Source of the DNA: Pseudomonadota bacterium
Lineage (GTDB): Bacteria; Pseudomonadota; Gammaproteobacteria; Steroidobacterales; Steroidobacteraceae
NCBI GenBank assembly: GCA_023423935.1
Contig: JAFAEQ010000077.1
Location: 1 to 64,000, forward strand
DNA: 64,000 nt
Direction: 5' to 3'
Under the pieces are notes generated by a model that saw only the letters and a list, made by a program, of their open reading frames with translations, made no database searches and was not told where the DNA came from. Shown piece after piece: positions 9,287 to 17,805 of this stretch. The stretch's first letter is position 1. Each line of letters starts with the position of its first letter. The position numbers and the translations under genes were made by a program.

Positions 9287-9308
9287 AAATTACACGGCAG
9301 GGATGTAG
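9287..9308. promoter_or_regulatory. TTACA/TGTAG inverted words, possible activator site
   Basis: AAATTACAC (9287-9295) and TGTAG (9304-9308) form a short inverted pair about 130 bases upstream of the start site expected from 9172-9186. They resemble the words at 3933-3974 and 10803-10834. The function is inferred only from position and similarity. Confidence 0.3.
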
Positions 9309-9311
9309 AAC

Positions 9312-10745
9312 TTACTCTGTGCCCGTTGCGAGCACCGGTGCCTTGGGTGTCGTTGGCGAACGACCCTCGACTTCCGCTGCCATGCGCTGCAACCACAGCT
9401 CGAGATTCGTGTAGCCGCTCGAGGTCACCGCGTCCGGATTCGAGGGCAATGTCAGTGTGCGCTTGTTGTTCGCCATCGAAGGCCAGCCGCCCCCGTTCAA
9501 CTTGCAGCGCGCCGAACCGTCGTCCGATACGCAGTTGATGATGCGGCCAGTGCCGTTGCGCACGTCGTTCACGACACGCTTGTCCACTGCGTCGCGGTCT
9601 GCAGGACGCGCGCCGGAGTACTTGAGCACCTGATTCAGCGTCACGTCCCCGGAGGTAGGCAGTCGCGTCATGCCCGACGGCCAGCTCGGCGGTGTGTTGG
9701 CCTTGTAGTTGGATAGCGTCAGCGTGCCGAACATGGCGGAGGCGACCGACCACGGATCGTTGGTCGCTTCGACCGCCTTGTTGTCTTCGAGATAGACCTT
9801 GGTGCCGCTCGGGACGCCGTTGGTGGAATCCGCACGCAGCTCCACCGGACTGTTCGACTTGTAATCCGCACCTTTGATGAACACGTTGCCGATGATCGTA
9901 TTGTTCGTCGGCTTGCGACTCTGGCTCTGCAGATCGACCGCCATGTTCTTCCAGTTATAGATGACATTGTTCACGATCACCGCATGCGTCGCATTGGTGA
10001 GCGGATTGCGCTCGACCATGTGAGCGAGCAGATTCGACGACATCGTGTAGTGGCCATCGACCGGCCCCATGAGGATTCCATAGCCGTGCGGACCCTTCGG
10101 ATGCAGCGAATCGTTGAGCGGCTCAGAGAAGATGTTGTTCGACAGCGTGATGTTGTCCCAGTTCTGCCAGGCGCTCGCCATCTCGTCGATCGACCAGCTG
10201 AACGAGCAATGATCGATGACCACGTTCTTCACGATCGGAGCGCCCGAATCGCCTTCGATGCGCAATGCATCGCGATTGTCCGGACTCGGACCGCTGGGAT
10301 CGTCGCCCGGGCGAATACGAAGGTGCTGAACCAACACGTCGGAAGTTTTGATGATCAACGAAGCACCGCGCAGCATGATGCCGGGCGACGGTGCCGTCTG
10401 ACCCGCGATGGTCAGATAAGGATTACGCACGCGCAAATGATCGCTGAGCTTGATCGTGCCGGAGACTTCGAACACACAGACGCGTGGGCCCTTCTGATCG
10501 ATACATGCCTTGAGCGAACCCGCGCCGGATTCCGCGAGCGTAGTGACGCGATACACCGTACCGCCCCGACCCGCGGGGGTCGTGGTGCCATAACCGACAA
10601 GACCCGGAACGACGGGAATCGCTGCAGAGGAGACTGCAGGACCCGCCACAGCAGCTAGGGCAAGGGCAGCCAGTACTCCTGCGCGCGCTGTAGGCGTTCT
10701 TTTTACAGACACTCCGCTCTGTTCCTTTCGTTCGCTTTGGTTCAT
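9312..10745 (-). CDS. Secreted pectate-lyase-like polysaccharide lyase
   Basis: This 477-residue protein starts at ATG 10745, which has GGGAG eight bases upstream. A signal peptide is clear: basic VKRTPTARAG, the hydrophobic stretch VLAALALAAVAG, then AVSSA before residue ~42. The mature part has the right-handed beta-helix character of PL1-type lyases: GGTVYRVTTL, repeated N-rich turns (DNITLSNNIFSE, HAVIVNNVIYNW, NTIIGNVFI) and the VVIDHCSFSWSIDE segment that matches the family's conserved DHCS motif. It is likely exported to the periplasm or outside and cleaves uronate-containing glycan. With an AlgD-like enzyme in the same island, it may trim or release the EPS made here rather than degrade plant pectin. 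The substrate is inferred. Confidence 0.82.
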   Translation of the reverse strand: MNQSERKEQSGVSVKRTPTARAGVLAALALAAVAGPAVSSAAIPVVPGLVGYGTTTPAGRGGTVYRVTTLAESGAGSLKACIDQKGPRVCVFEVSGTIKLSDHLRVRNPYLTIAGQTAPSPGIMLRGASLIIKTSDVLVQHLRIRPGDDPSGPSPDNRDALRIEGDSGAPIVKNVVIDHCSFSWSIDEMASAWQNWDNITLSNNIFSEPLNDSLHPKGPHGYGILMGPVDGHYTMSSNLLAHMVERNPLTNATHAVIVNNVIYNWKNMAVDLQSQSRKPTNNTIIGNVFIKGADYKSNSPVELRADSTNGVPSGTKVYLEDNKAVEATNDPWSVASAMFGTLTLSNYKANTPPSWPSGMTRLPTSGDVTLNQVLKYSGARPADRDAVDKRVVNDVRNGTGRIINCVSDDGSARCKLNGGGWPSMANNKRTLTLPSNPDAVTSSGYTNLELWLQRMAAEVEGRSPTTPKAPVLATGTE

Positions 10746-10771
10746 CAACGAGCTCCCAATGAAGCCGCCCT

Positions 10772-10787
10772 GCTCACACAATGCCGC
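10772..10787 (-). promoter_or_regulatory. Weak sigma-54-like site before the lyase
   Basis: The minus strand reads CGGCATTGTGTGAGCA, which keeps GG-N10-GC but has a poor -12 box (GAGC). Its distance to the ATG at 10745 is short but workable. It is listed because every other strong site in the island lies in the same kind of position. It could be chance. Confidence 0.3.
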
Positions 10788-10802
10788 AGGCAACGGTGTC
10801 GA

Positions 10803-10834
10803 CAAACATTACAGAGCGCGATGCAAACGTTACA
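10803..10834. promoter_or_regulatory. Direct repeat CAAACNTTACA, possible activator sites
   Basis: CAAACATTACA (10803-10813) and CAAACGTTACA (10824-10834) are 21 bases apart from start to start, two helical turns, so both face the same side of DNA. They lie between the divergent lyase and FAD-oxidoreductase genes, about 110-140 bases upstream of the start site expected from the sigma-54-like site at 10917-10933. Confidence 0.45.
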
Positions 10835-10916
10835 TCGGCTAAGCCCTGACTTTCCAGTTAGTTCAAACGCAGCGTGGTGGCTCAATCACCTGCACGCATT
10901 CGGCGACAGTTTGCGA

Positions 10917-10933
10917 TCGGCATCGAACATGCA
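10917..10933 (+). promoter_or_regulatory. Sigma-54-type promoter of the oxidoreductase operon
   Basis: TCGGCATCGAACATGCA keeps GG-N10-GC with GGCAT at -24 and ATGCA at -12. The predicted start near 10945 precedes the ATG at 10967 by about 22 bases. This also argues against the longer reading frame that begins at 10874. Confidence 0.5.
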
Positions 10934-10966
10934 TCGCTCCGGCGCCCTCGTTCGTTCCACATAGAT

Positions 10967-12742
10967 ATGCGACGCGATCTCAACCAACTCGACAACACTC
11001 AATACGACGTTCTGATCATCGGCGCAGGTGCGTTCGGCGCATGCGCAGCTCGTGATGCTGCGATGCGCGGACTGCGCACGGTATTGATCGAGCGCAACGA
11101 CTTTGGTGGCGCCACGTCTGCCGAATGTTTCAAGATGGTCCATGGCGGCATTCGCTATCTGCAGCATGCGGATCTGAAACGCTTGCGCTCATCCTGTCAT
11201 GAGCGTTCGGCGTTCCTGCGCATCGCACCGCATCTCGTTCATCCGTTGCCAATCGCAATCCCGACTTACGGCTACGGCCGACGCGGCGCGTTCTTCCTCG
11301 GCACTGGAGCCAGGCTCTACGACGCACTCACGTACGGTCGTAACGCCGGCATTCGTGATCCCGAACGCCACATCGATGGCACGCGGGTCCTGCGTCGCGA
11401 TGAAGTCCTCGCAATGTTTCCCGAAGTGGACGATCCGCAACTCAGCGGCGCCGTCGTGTTCGAAGACGGACAGATGCACAACCCTGCGCGTCTCGTGCTC
11501 GCGTTCGTGACTTCCGCTGCGGCATCCGGTGCCGACGTGGCCAACCGCGTCGAAGCCGTCAGTTATCTATGGAAGGGCGACACGATCATCGGCGCACGCG
11601 TGCGCGACACGCTCACGGGCGATGAGTTCGACATCCGCGCCAAGCTCACGCTCAATGCTTCGGGTCCCTGGGCGGATTATCTGTGTCTAAAGGACGAGCG
11701 CTTCCGCAAGCATCAACGCAAACCGTTCTCGCGCGATGCGTACTTCATCGTCGATCGCCCGCCTGCGCACGATCACGCACTCGCCGTGCAGGGACTCAGT
11801 CGCGACAAGGATGCGATTCTCGGTCGATCGACGCGTCACCTGTTCATGGCGCCCTGGCGCGACAAGACGCTCGTCGGTGTGTGGCATCGCTACTTCGATC
11901 GCAATCCCGATCTCGCACAGGTCGGCCCCGAGGAGATCGAGCAATGGATTGCAGAGGTGAATCACGTTCACCCGCCGCTCGAACTGCAGCCCTCCGAAGT
12001 CACGTTTGCAAACTGCGGTCTGGTCCCGTTCGGAGATACAGCGACGGAGTCGGAGCTCAGCTTCGGCAAGGAATCGCGCATCATCGACCATCGCGCGCGC
12101 GATGGCGTGTCGGGCCTCGTCACGCTCATCGGCATTCGCTACACGACCGCGCGCGCGGATTCGCGGAAGGCGCTGGAGTTATTGCTCGAGCAGGCGAGTC
12201 TTGCGACCCATCGTCCGCGTACGGAATCGTTGCCGGTGACGGGCGGCGACATTGCCGACTTCGCACGCTTCTCCCGCGATGCCTACAGCGTCTGGCCTGC
12301 GCATGTCAGCCGAAGCGCACTCGCAGGCATCCTGCGAAACTTCGGCACGGAGCACCGGGCGCTGCTCGCGAGGATCCACAAGGATCCGTCCGCCGCGACA
12401 CTCCTTCCCCACACGACCACCCTGCTCGCGGAAGTGGCGCATGCCGTCGAGCACGAGATGGCAATGCGCCTGGAAGATGTGGTCCTTCGCCGCACGGATC
12501 TGGCTGCCGGTTGTCATCCGGGATCGCAGGCGTTGCGTGATGCTGCAACCGAGATGGCCAAGCGACTGGGTTGGTCCGCTCAGCGCACTGCGGATGAAGT
12601 GGCGGCAACGGAACAAGTCCTGAGGAACCATCTGGCCAAGCCGGCAATTCACAGTGCACAACGTCAGCCGGCCCTGGAAACGACTGCATCGCCGCAGCCC
12701 CCGGTGCCAGCCATGGCTATTCTGGGTACCCATCACGCATGA
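10967..12742 (+). CDS. FAD-dependent glycerol-3-phosphate dehydrogenase-like oxidoreductase
   Basis: This is a 591-residue DAO-fold flavoprotein. The FAD-binding beta-alpha-beta motif VLIIGAGAFGACAARDAA lies near residue 15, followed by FKMVHGGIRYLQH, which matches the substrate-site segment (K..HGG.RYL) of GlpD-type dehydrogenases. The C-terminal part (~residues 380-560) resembles the GlpD cap domain. Because it sits inside an EPS island and overlaps an epimerase gene by ATGA, it may oxidise a sugar or polyol phosphate used in EPS synthesis rather than serve glycerol catabolism; no glpF or glpK is near. The ATG at 10967 is preferred over an earlier frame start because the promoter-like site lies between them. 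Confidence 0.75.
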   Translation: MRRDLNQLDNTQYDVLIIGAGAFGACAARDAAMRGLRTVLIERNDFGGATSAECFKMVHGGIRYLQHADLKRLRSSCHERSAFLRIAPHLVHPLPIAIPTYGYGRRGAFFLGTGARLYDALTYGRNAGIRDPERHIDGTRVLRRDEVLAMFPEVDDPQLSGAVVFEDGQMHNPARLVLAFVTSAAASGADVANRVEAVSYLWKGDTIIGARVRDTLTGDEFDIRAKLTLNASGPWADYLCLKDERFRKHQRKPFSRDAYFIVDRPPAHDHALAVQGLSRDKDAILGRSTRHLFMAPWRDKTLVGVWHRYFDRNPDLAQVGPEEIEQWIAEVNHVHPPLELQPSEVTFANCGLVPFGDTATESELSFGKESRIIDHRARDGVSGLVTLIGIRYTTARADSRKALELLLEQASLATHRPRTESLPVTGGDIADFARFSRDAYSVWPAHVSRSALAGILRNFGTEHRALLARIHKDPSAATLLPHTTTLLAEVAHAVEHEMAMRLEDVVLRRTDLAAGCHPGSQALRDAATEMAKRLGWSAQRTADEVAATEQVLRNHLAKPAIHSAQRQPALETTASPQPPVPAMAILGTHHA

Positions 12743-13812
12743 ACTCGCAAACTGCATCGCAGCTGCCGCGCCTGCTCGTGACTGGAGCCACCGGATTCAT
12801 CGGATCGCGGTTGGCCTTGCACGCGCACCGCGCCGGTTTCGATGTGGTCGCAACCGGTCGAGCCGAATCACCCGTCGAACATGCTCGCGGGGATGAGCTG
12901 CGACGCAACGGCGTGCAATTCCACGCTGGCCTCTTGCAGGACGAATCATTCGTCGAGTCGCTTCTGCATGAACGCACCGTGGTGATTCACCTGGCGGCGG
13001 CACAGCATGAGTCGAACATGCCCGAAGCCTATTTTCATGCGACGAACGTGGATGTGACGGAGCGACTGCTGCAGCAGTGCGCCGCTGCCGGCATCCACCG
13101 CTTCGTGTACGGCAGCAGCATCGGTGTCTATGGCCAGAGCGGCTTCGGCGATGCGGGCTCGGAGCCTCTCGACGAATCGAGTCCGCTACAGCCGGACAAC
13201 ATGTACACGCGCAGCAAGGCCGCAGCGGAACGAGTGGTTCGTGCTCATCACTCACGCATGCAGACATGTATCGCCCGAATCGGTGAAACCTACGGCCCCG
13301 GCGACTCTCGTCTGCTGAAACTCTTCCGTTCCGTCGCGCGCCATCGCTTCGTGATGATCGGCAACGGGCTCAATCAGCGTCAGTGTATTCATGTCCAGGA
13401 TCTGATCCGCGCGTTGCTCCTGGCTGCTCAACATCCCGCAGCTGCCGGCGAGACTTTCATCTTCGCCGGCCCGCGTGCCATCACGACTCGCGAGATGGTG
13501 AACGCTATCGCCGAGGCGATCGGCGTTGCGCCCTCGAAGCGTCACGTCCCGATGTGGCCGTTTCTGGCTACCGCCAAAGTCATGGAAACGGTGCTGCCGC
13601 CGCTGCATCTGCCTGCGCCACTCAACACGCGCCGGCTCGATTTCTTCCGTAAATCGCTGACCTTCTCCACCTCCAAAGCCGAGGCGCTGCTGGGTTTTCG
13701 TGCGGAGATCGACTTCCCTCAGGGAGCCGTCGATACCGCCGCCTGGTATTGCGGCCGGGGCGATCTGCCAAAGGAAGTCACCCCCGCTCTCGCGCCGACG
13801 CAGTCGGTCTGA
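12739..13812 (+). CDS. NAD-dependent epimerase/dehydratase (extended SDR)
   Basis: This is a 357-residue extended short-chain dehydrogenase. The N-terminal nucleotide motif is LLVTGATGFIGSRLA (GxxGxxG). The active site is intact: SSIG around residue 123 and YTRSKAAAE around residue 155, giving the S/YxxxK set. It would epimerise, dehydrate or reduce a nucleotide sugar, or act on the product of the coupled oxidoreductase, whose stop codon it overlaps (ATGA). A similar position in other clusters is taken by 3-beta-HSD-like or UDP-glucose epimerase-like proteins. The substrate is unknown. Confidence 0.82.
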   Translation: MNSQTASQLPRLLVTGATGFIGSRLALHAHRAGFDVVATGRAESPVEHARGDELRRNGVQFHAGLLQDESFVESLLHERTVVIHLAAAQHESNMPEAYFHATNVDVTERLLQQCAAAGIHRFVYGSSIGVYGQSGFGDAGSEPLDESSPLQPDNMYTRSKAAAERVVRAHHSRMQTCIARIGETYGPGDSRLLKLFRSVARHRFVMIGNGLNQRQCIHVQDLIRALLLAAQHPAAAGETFIFAGPRAITTREMVNAIAEAIGVAPSKRHVPMWPFLATAKVMETVLPPLHLPAPLNTRRLDFFRKSLTFSTSKAEALLGFRAEIDFPQGAVDTAAWYCGRGDLPKEVTPALAPTQSV

Positions 13813-13861
13813 CCCGCGCGTCCGCGAAGCGCTCGATCGTGTTCTGTTCAGGGTAAGTCAC

Positions 13862-15148
13862 ATGCCGAGCTTTCACGCTTCCGCATTTCCAGGTTCCGCG
13901 CGGCGTTCATTGATCGAGCCCGTGACCGAAGATCTGGAAGTCACCTGCGATCTTGCCGCGGAAAACACTGCAGATCTCGTCGAGTCTCCTGCACAGACGC
14001 CGATTGCTGCGGCTGTTCGCGAGGCGCCCGTCACGCGTCCTGCGCCTCCGCGCGCGCCCATCGCAAGCACCGCTGATGACCGCAGCACGGAACCCGCAAT
14101 ACCGGAGATTCCACTGACGGCCGCGGTCACGCTATCAGACGTCGTCGAGCCTGTGTCTCGCATCGAACCGGGAGCGATCGTCAATGATCGGTTTCTGATC
14201 GAACGACAACTCGGCGCGGGAGGTCATTGCCTCGTGTTCTCCGCGCGCGACATGCACTCCGTATCCCGGGCAGGTGCCCAAGTGCGGCTGGCATTGAAGA
14301 CGCCGCATCCCGATCGAACCGATCGTGCGAAGGACGCCGCACGTCTGCGTCGTGAGTATGAGTGTCTGCAGGCGCTGTCCCATCCGAACATCGTGAAGAG
14401 CTACGAACTGCATTGCGACGAGCGCAGCAGCTTCATGACCATGGAACTGCTCGAAGGCCGCACGCTGGCCAACTTGCAGCGCGAATGGATCCCCTTCCCC
14501 ACCGCACTGGCCTATCGCGTGATCGAAGCGACCGGACGCGCGTTGATTCATGCGCACGAGCGCGGCGTCGTGCATGGAGACTTCACGCCCGGCAACGTGT
14601 TCATCACGCGCGACGAACAGGTCAAGGTTCTCGACTTCGGCTCCGGCGTGATCGCCTCCTCGCGCGATGCAGAACACGCAGCCGCCGGAACACGCGCCTA
14701 CGCAAGCCCCGAGGTTCTGTCAGGACTGCCGCCCGATCCGCGCGACGATCTCTACAGCTTCGCCTGTCTCGCCTATGAGCTGCTCGTAGGCAGACATCCC
14801 TTCGAGCGCAAATCATCGATCGAAGCCCGCGACCGCGAGCTCACACCGCCGCGCTCTGGCTCACTCGCCGCGCCGCAGTGGTTCGCACTGATCGCAGCAC
14901 TCGCCTGGAAGCGCAACGATCGCAGCATCACTCTCCAGGCGTTGCTCAAGACCTTGCTGGAAACGAAACCCGCCATCCCACGACCCCAGACACCGCCCAG
15001 ACCGAATCGATTCGACTCCCAAGCCATCGCCGCAGCGCACGCCCTGCCCGTGCAACCACTGAGCGAAGACATCTGGCCCAAGAGAAACTGGGGCTGGCTG
15101 CTTGCTGCCGCCTGTGCGGTGGTGATGGTGCTTTTGTGGTTTAGGTAG
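13862..15148 (+). CDS. Ser/Thr protein-kinase-like protein with C-terminal anchor
   Basis: This 428-residue protein starts at ATG 13862, 49 bases after the epimerase. Residues 1-100 are Pro/Ala/Thr-rich and probably unstructured. The kinase domain begins near residue 106 with the glycine loop QLGAGGHCLVF and the likely ATP lysine in LALKTPHP. The catalytic loop is VVHGDFTPGNVF (HGD in place of HRD, with Asp and Asn present), and the Mg motif is DFGSG. A single C-terminal helix (WGWLLAAACAVVMVLLWF) would anchor it in the inner membrane with the kinase in the cytoplasm. It probably senses or tunes EPS synthesis. The HGD variant is shared with small-molecule kinase relatives, so protein phosphorylation is likely but not certain. 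Confidence 0.78.
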   Translation: MPSFHASAFPGSARRSLIEPVTEDLEVTCDLAAENTADLVESPAQTPIAAAVREAPVTRPAPPRAPIASTADDRSTEPAIPEIPLTAAVTLSDVVEPVSRIEPGAIVNDRFLIERQLGAGGHCLVFSARDMHSVSRAGAQVRLALKTPHPDRTDRAKDAARLRREYECLQALSHPNIVKSYELHCDERSSFMTMELLEGRTLANLQREWIPFPTALAYRVIEATGRALIHAHERGVVHGDFTPGNVFITRDEQVKVLDFGSGVIASSRDAEHAAAGTRAYASPEVLSGLPPDPRDDLYSFACLAYELLVGRHPFERKSSIEARDRELTPPRSGSLAAPQWFALIAALAWKRNDRSITLQALLKTLLETKPAIPRPQTPPRPNRFDSQAIAAAHALPVQPLSEDIWPKRNWGWLLAAACAVVMVLLWFR

Positions 15149-15534
15149 ATTGAGTGATGAGTGATGAGTGATGAGTGATGGGTGATGAGCCAATCACCCT
15201 TATCACTGTCATCATCTTCGAGGCAGTGATACCAGTGATATCGGTGATGGCGGTGATGGTCCGAATGCACCTGTGGCCGTCATCACTGTCATCACTTTCA
15301 TCACCGTCATCACTTCAAGGAAAGTGATACCAGTGATATCGGTGATGACAGTGATGGTCGGACGAAACTCTGGCCGTCATCACCGTCATCACTTACATCA
15401 CCCTCATCACCTTCGAGCCGGTGATACCGGTCAGAACAGAGAAAGTCGGACCATCATCACCGTTATCACTTTCATCACTGTCATCACTTCCATCACTTCC
15501 ATCACTTCCATCACTTCCATCACCGACATCACCG
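15149..15534. repeat. GTGATG/CATCAC repeat and palindrome tract between convergent genes
   Basis: Nearly the whole 386-base gap is built from the words GTGATG and CATCAC. It opens with four exact AGTGATG copies (15153-15180) and closes with four exact CATCACTTC copies (15482-15517). Between them are about three degenerate units of roughly 100 bases, each with CATCAC words followed by GTGATACC-type words. A perfect 15-base inverted repeat pairs 15281-15295 with 15342-15356, with an inner ATCACTT/AAGTGAT stem. The tract ends at the stop codon of the methyltransferase. No gene is credible here. It could fold into long hairpins that end both converging transcripts. Confidence 0.8.
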
Positions 15535-16296
15535 TCATCCCTCTCTATACCCAATCGCAGCCACTTTCTTGCTGAGCACTTTCACCTTCTTGCCGTAGAG
15601 CATGAAGATGATGCGCATGGTGCCTTCGAGCACCGTGGTGACGGCGAGGCCGACGTAGTTCAGGGGGTTCTTCCAGAACACGTAGAGTTTCAAGGCAAAG
15701 GGTTTGACGTCCTTGAAGCCGCCGAGCTCGAGCAGCTGGGTCAGGCTGTACTCGGTGACGTTGTAAAAATGGTCGATGTTGTGCGCAAGGTTTTCAGATC
15801 CGACCAGCGGATTTGCGCCGTTCATCGCATAGACGATCACACGTCCCGAGGGCTTGAGCGCTGCGCGGCACAGTTGCAGGAAGTCGATTGTCTCCTGATG
15901 CGTGAGATGGTTGAGCTCCTGCTCCGGGATGATCACATCGAACTGTGATCGGCAACGCTCCAGGTACTCGAACGCACGCGCAGCTTCGCAAGGCAAGCCG
16001 CGTCGTCGACCGTACTCGACTTTGACCGGGTCCGAATCGATGCCGACGACCTGTTTGTAGCCGGCTTGTGCAAGCGCGTTGACGAGATAGCCCGGTCCGC
16101 AGCTGATGACCAGGATGCGCGCATTGCGATCCTGCGGCAGATGCGAGAGGTAATTGGCGCGGTAGTACGCGGTGAATGAATCGAAACCCGCTTCGATGTC
16201 GCGCGGCGCCTGCCAATAGGAATCGAACGGCTCGAGTCGCGCTGCAAGCACGCGCTCCTGGGACGGGCGCTCGTTGATCAATGGCTGAACGTTCAT
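15535..16296 (-). CDS. Class I SAM-dependent methyltransferase
   Basis: This is a 253-residue methyltransferase. Motif I is ILVISCGPGYLVNALA near residue 62. The acidic residue ending strand 2 is in VVGIDSDPVKVEYG, and motif II/III features follow (FDVIIPEQELNHL, ALKPSGRVIVYAMNG). It probably methylates a sugar or lipid intermediate of the EPS. The C-terminal ~60 residues include a hydrophobic stretch (NYVGLAVTTVLEGTMRIIFML) that may bind the membrane. The start at 16296 has no competing Met nearby. Its 3' end lies against the CATCAC repeat tract. Confidence 0.82.
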   Translation of the reverse strand: MNVQPLINERPSQERVLAARLEPFDSYWQAPRDIEAGFDSFTAYYRANYLSHLPQDRNARILVISCGPGYLVNALAQAGYKQVVGIDSDPVKVEYGRRRGLPCEAARAFEYLERCRSQFDVIIPEQELNHLTHQETIDFLQLCRAALKPSGRVIVYAMNGANPLVGSENLAHNIDHFYNVTEYSLTQLLELGGFKDVKPFALKLYVFWKNPLNYVGLAVTTVLEGTMRIIFMLYGKKVKVLSKKVAAIGYREG

Positions 16297-16592
16297 TCGC
16301 GTGAAACCTCGAAGTTGGCCTGGCTGCGATGCACTTTGGCACGAAGTCCGACAGATAAATTTCGTCCCGTTACGTTCCCATCACAATCGGAACTTTGCGG
16401 GCGAGCCGCCGCTTGTGTGGAAATTCCGCACACCTAAAGGCGCCGGGACACGGTGGAGTTCCTTGCATTCGTCGTGCCGGATTCCGAGGCCGAGCGGTTG
16501 TTGATCTCCCTGGCGTCGGCGGAGCGCGGCTTGCGGGCATAGAACTTGCTGACATGTCCTCATCGAACGAATCCCTCGAGTCATAAGCGAAG
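16297..16592. other. Divergent intergenic region before methyltransferase and GT4 gene
   Basis: These 296 bases separate two divergent genes and must hold both promoters. TTGGCACG occurs at about 16337-16344 on the plus strand and looks like a sigma-54 -24 box, but the matching -12 position is GA rather than GC. A weaker GG-N10-GC match lies near 16511. An imperfect palindrome lies around 16414-16432. I find no reading frame worth reporting. Confidence 0.4.
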
Positions 16593-17789
16593 ATGCGAAT
16601 CCTGTTCTGTAACTACGAGTATCCACCGCTCGGCGGCGGCGGTGGCGTCGTCATGGCGGCACTGGCGCGGCACCTGGCGCGACGGCACCACGTCACGGTG
16701 CTCACTTCGCAAGGTCCGGGACTTGCCGCGCGCGATGACGATGCGGGCGTCGAAGTCCTGCGCGTGCCTGTCTTTTTCCGAAAAGATCTCGCTGTTGCGA
16801 ACTTCCCTTCGATGCTTGCCTATCTGCCGACGGGATTCGTGCGCGGCATGGGCCTGCGTCGGTCACATCGATTCGACGTCGTGAACACGCATTTCGCAGT
16901 GCCGACGGGGCCTCTCGGCCACGCGCTCGCGCGACTGTATCGCGTGCCGAACGTGCTCTCGGTTCACGGAGGCGATCTGTTCGATCCCAGCAAGGCGAGC
17001 TCGCCTCATCGCCACGGCATCTTCCGTGCGGCGGTGCGCTCGATGCTGCGAAGTGCGGACGCAGTCGTCGGACAGTCGCGCGATACCGTGCGTCACGTGG
17101 AATCGTTGTATGGCGTGAAGCGCCAGGTCGAGTTGATCCCGCTCGGCATCGAGCGTCCGCAGCTCGTGCGAGATCCGGCGCGCGCATCGTTCGGCATTCC
17201 GGACGAGGCATTCACGATGATCACCATCGGCCGACTCGTCGCACGCAAGGCGACGCAACAACTGCTCGCCATGATGCGCGATCCGCGTCTGAGCACAGCG
17301 CATCTGATCGTGGTGGGCGGCGGTCCTGAAGCGCCGGAGCTGCGTCGGATCAGTCAGGATCCGGCGATTCGCGATCGTGTGCATTGGCTCGGCGCCGTGC
17401 CAGAAGAGATCAAACAAGCTGCGCTGCAGGTATCGGACCTGTTCGTCTCGGCCAGTCAGCACGAGGGCTTCGGCCTCGTGTTCCTCGAAGCCATGGCCGC
17501 TTCGCTGCCCGTGGTCTGCTACGACCGCGGCGGTCAGGTGGATTTTCTCGCCACCGGCCAGACCGGAACGGTCGTGGCGCTCAATGACCAGCACGCGTTC
17601 ACGCAGGCGATCGTCGACCTGCAGCACGATCGTGACCTGCGCGGTCGGCTCGGCCGCGAGAACAAGACGCGCGTCGAGCAGTTCTTCATCGACACTTGCG
17701 CTACGCGATACGAAGAGGTCTTCACCGAGGCGATCGAGCGCGCCGGTCGCGTCCGCAGCGCCGTGCTGCGGACGAGCTCGACCAACTGA
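16593..17789 (+). CDS. Glycosyltransferase family 4
   Basis: This is a 398-residue GT-B enzyme. MRILFCNYEYPPLGGGGG gives the first strand and the Gly-rich acceptor loop. The C-terminal domain has TIGRLVARKATQQL near residue 213 and SASQHEGFGLVFLEAMAAS near residue 287 with the EX7E residues. It would act on a lipid-linked oligosaccharide in the cytoplasm. It is followed after 16 bases by the amidotransferase gene, so the two form an operon. A common start is supported by AAGCGAAG just before the ATG. The sugar is not predictable. Confidence 0.88.
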   Translation: MRILFCNYEYPPLGGGGGVVMAALARHLARRHHVTVLTSQGPGLAARDDDAGVEVLRVPVFFRKDLAVANFPSMLAYLPTGFVRGMGLRRSHRFDVVNTHFAVPTGPLGHALARLYRVPNVLSVHGGDLFDPSKASSPHRHGIFRAAVRSMLRSADAVVGQSRDTVRHVESLYGVKRQVELIPLGIERPQLVRDPARASFGIPDEAFTMITIGRLVARKATQQLLAMMRDPRLSTAHLIVVGGGPEAPELRRISQDPAIRDRVHWLGAVPEEIKQAALQVSDLFVSASQHEGFGLVFLEAMAASLPVVCYDRGGQVDFLATGQTGTVVALNDQHAFTQAIVDLQHDRDLRGRLGRENKTRVEQFFIDTCATRYEEVFTEAIERAGRVRSAVLRTSSTN

Positions 17790-17805
17790 GGAACTGACGC
17801 GATTC

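Noticed and set aside
15149..15545. CRISPR array
   Set aside because: The repeats are short, degenerate and directly tandem, without unique spacers of regular length, and no cas genes are near.
15273..15575. Frame encoding (I-T-x)n repeats in the CATCAC tract
   Set aside because: The peptide pattern follows directly from the DNA repeat. There is no SD, and the frame runs into an opposite-strand gene.
16337..16353. TTGGCACG near the methyltransferase/GT4 divergent region as a sigma-54 promoter
   Set aside because: The -24 box is perfect, but the base pair at -12 is GA instead of GC, which usually abolishes function.
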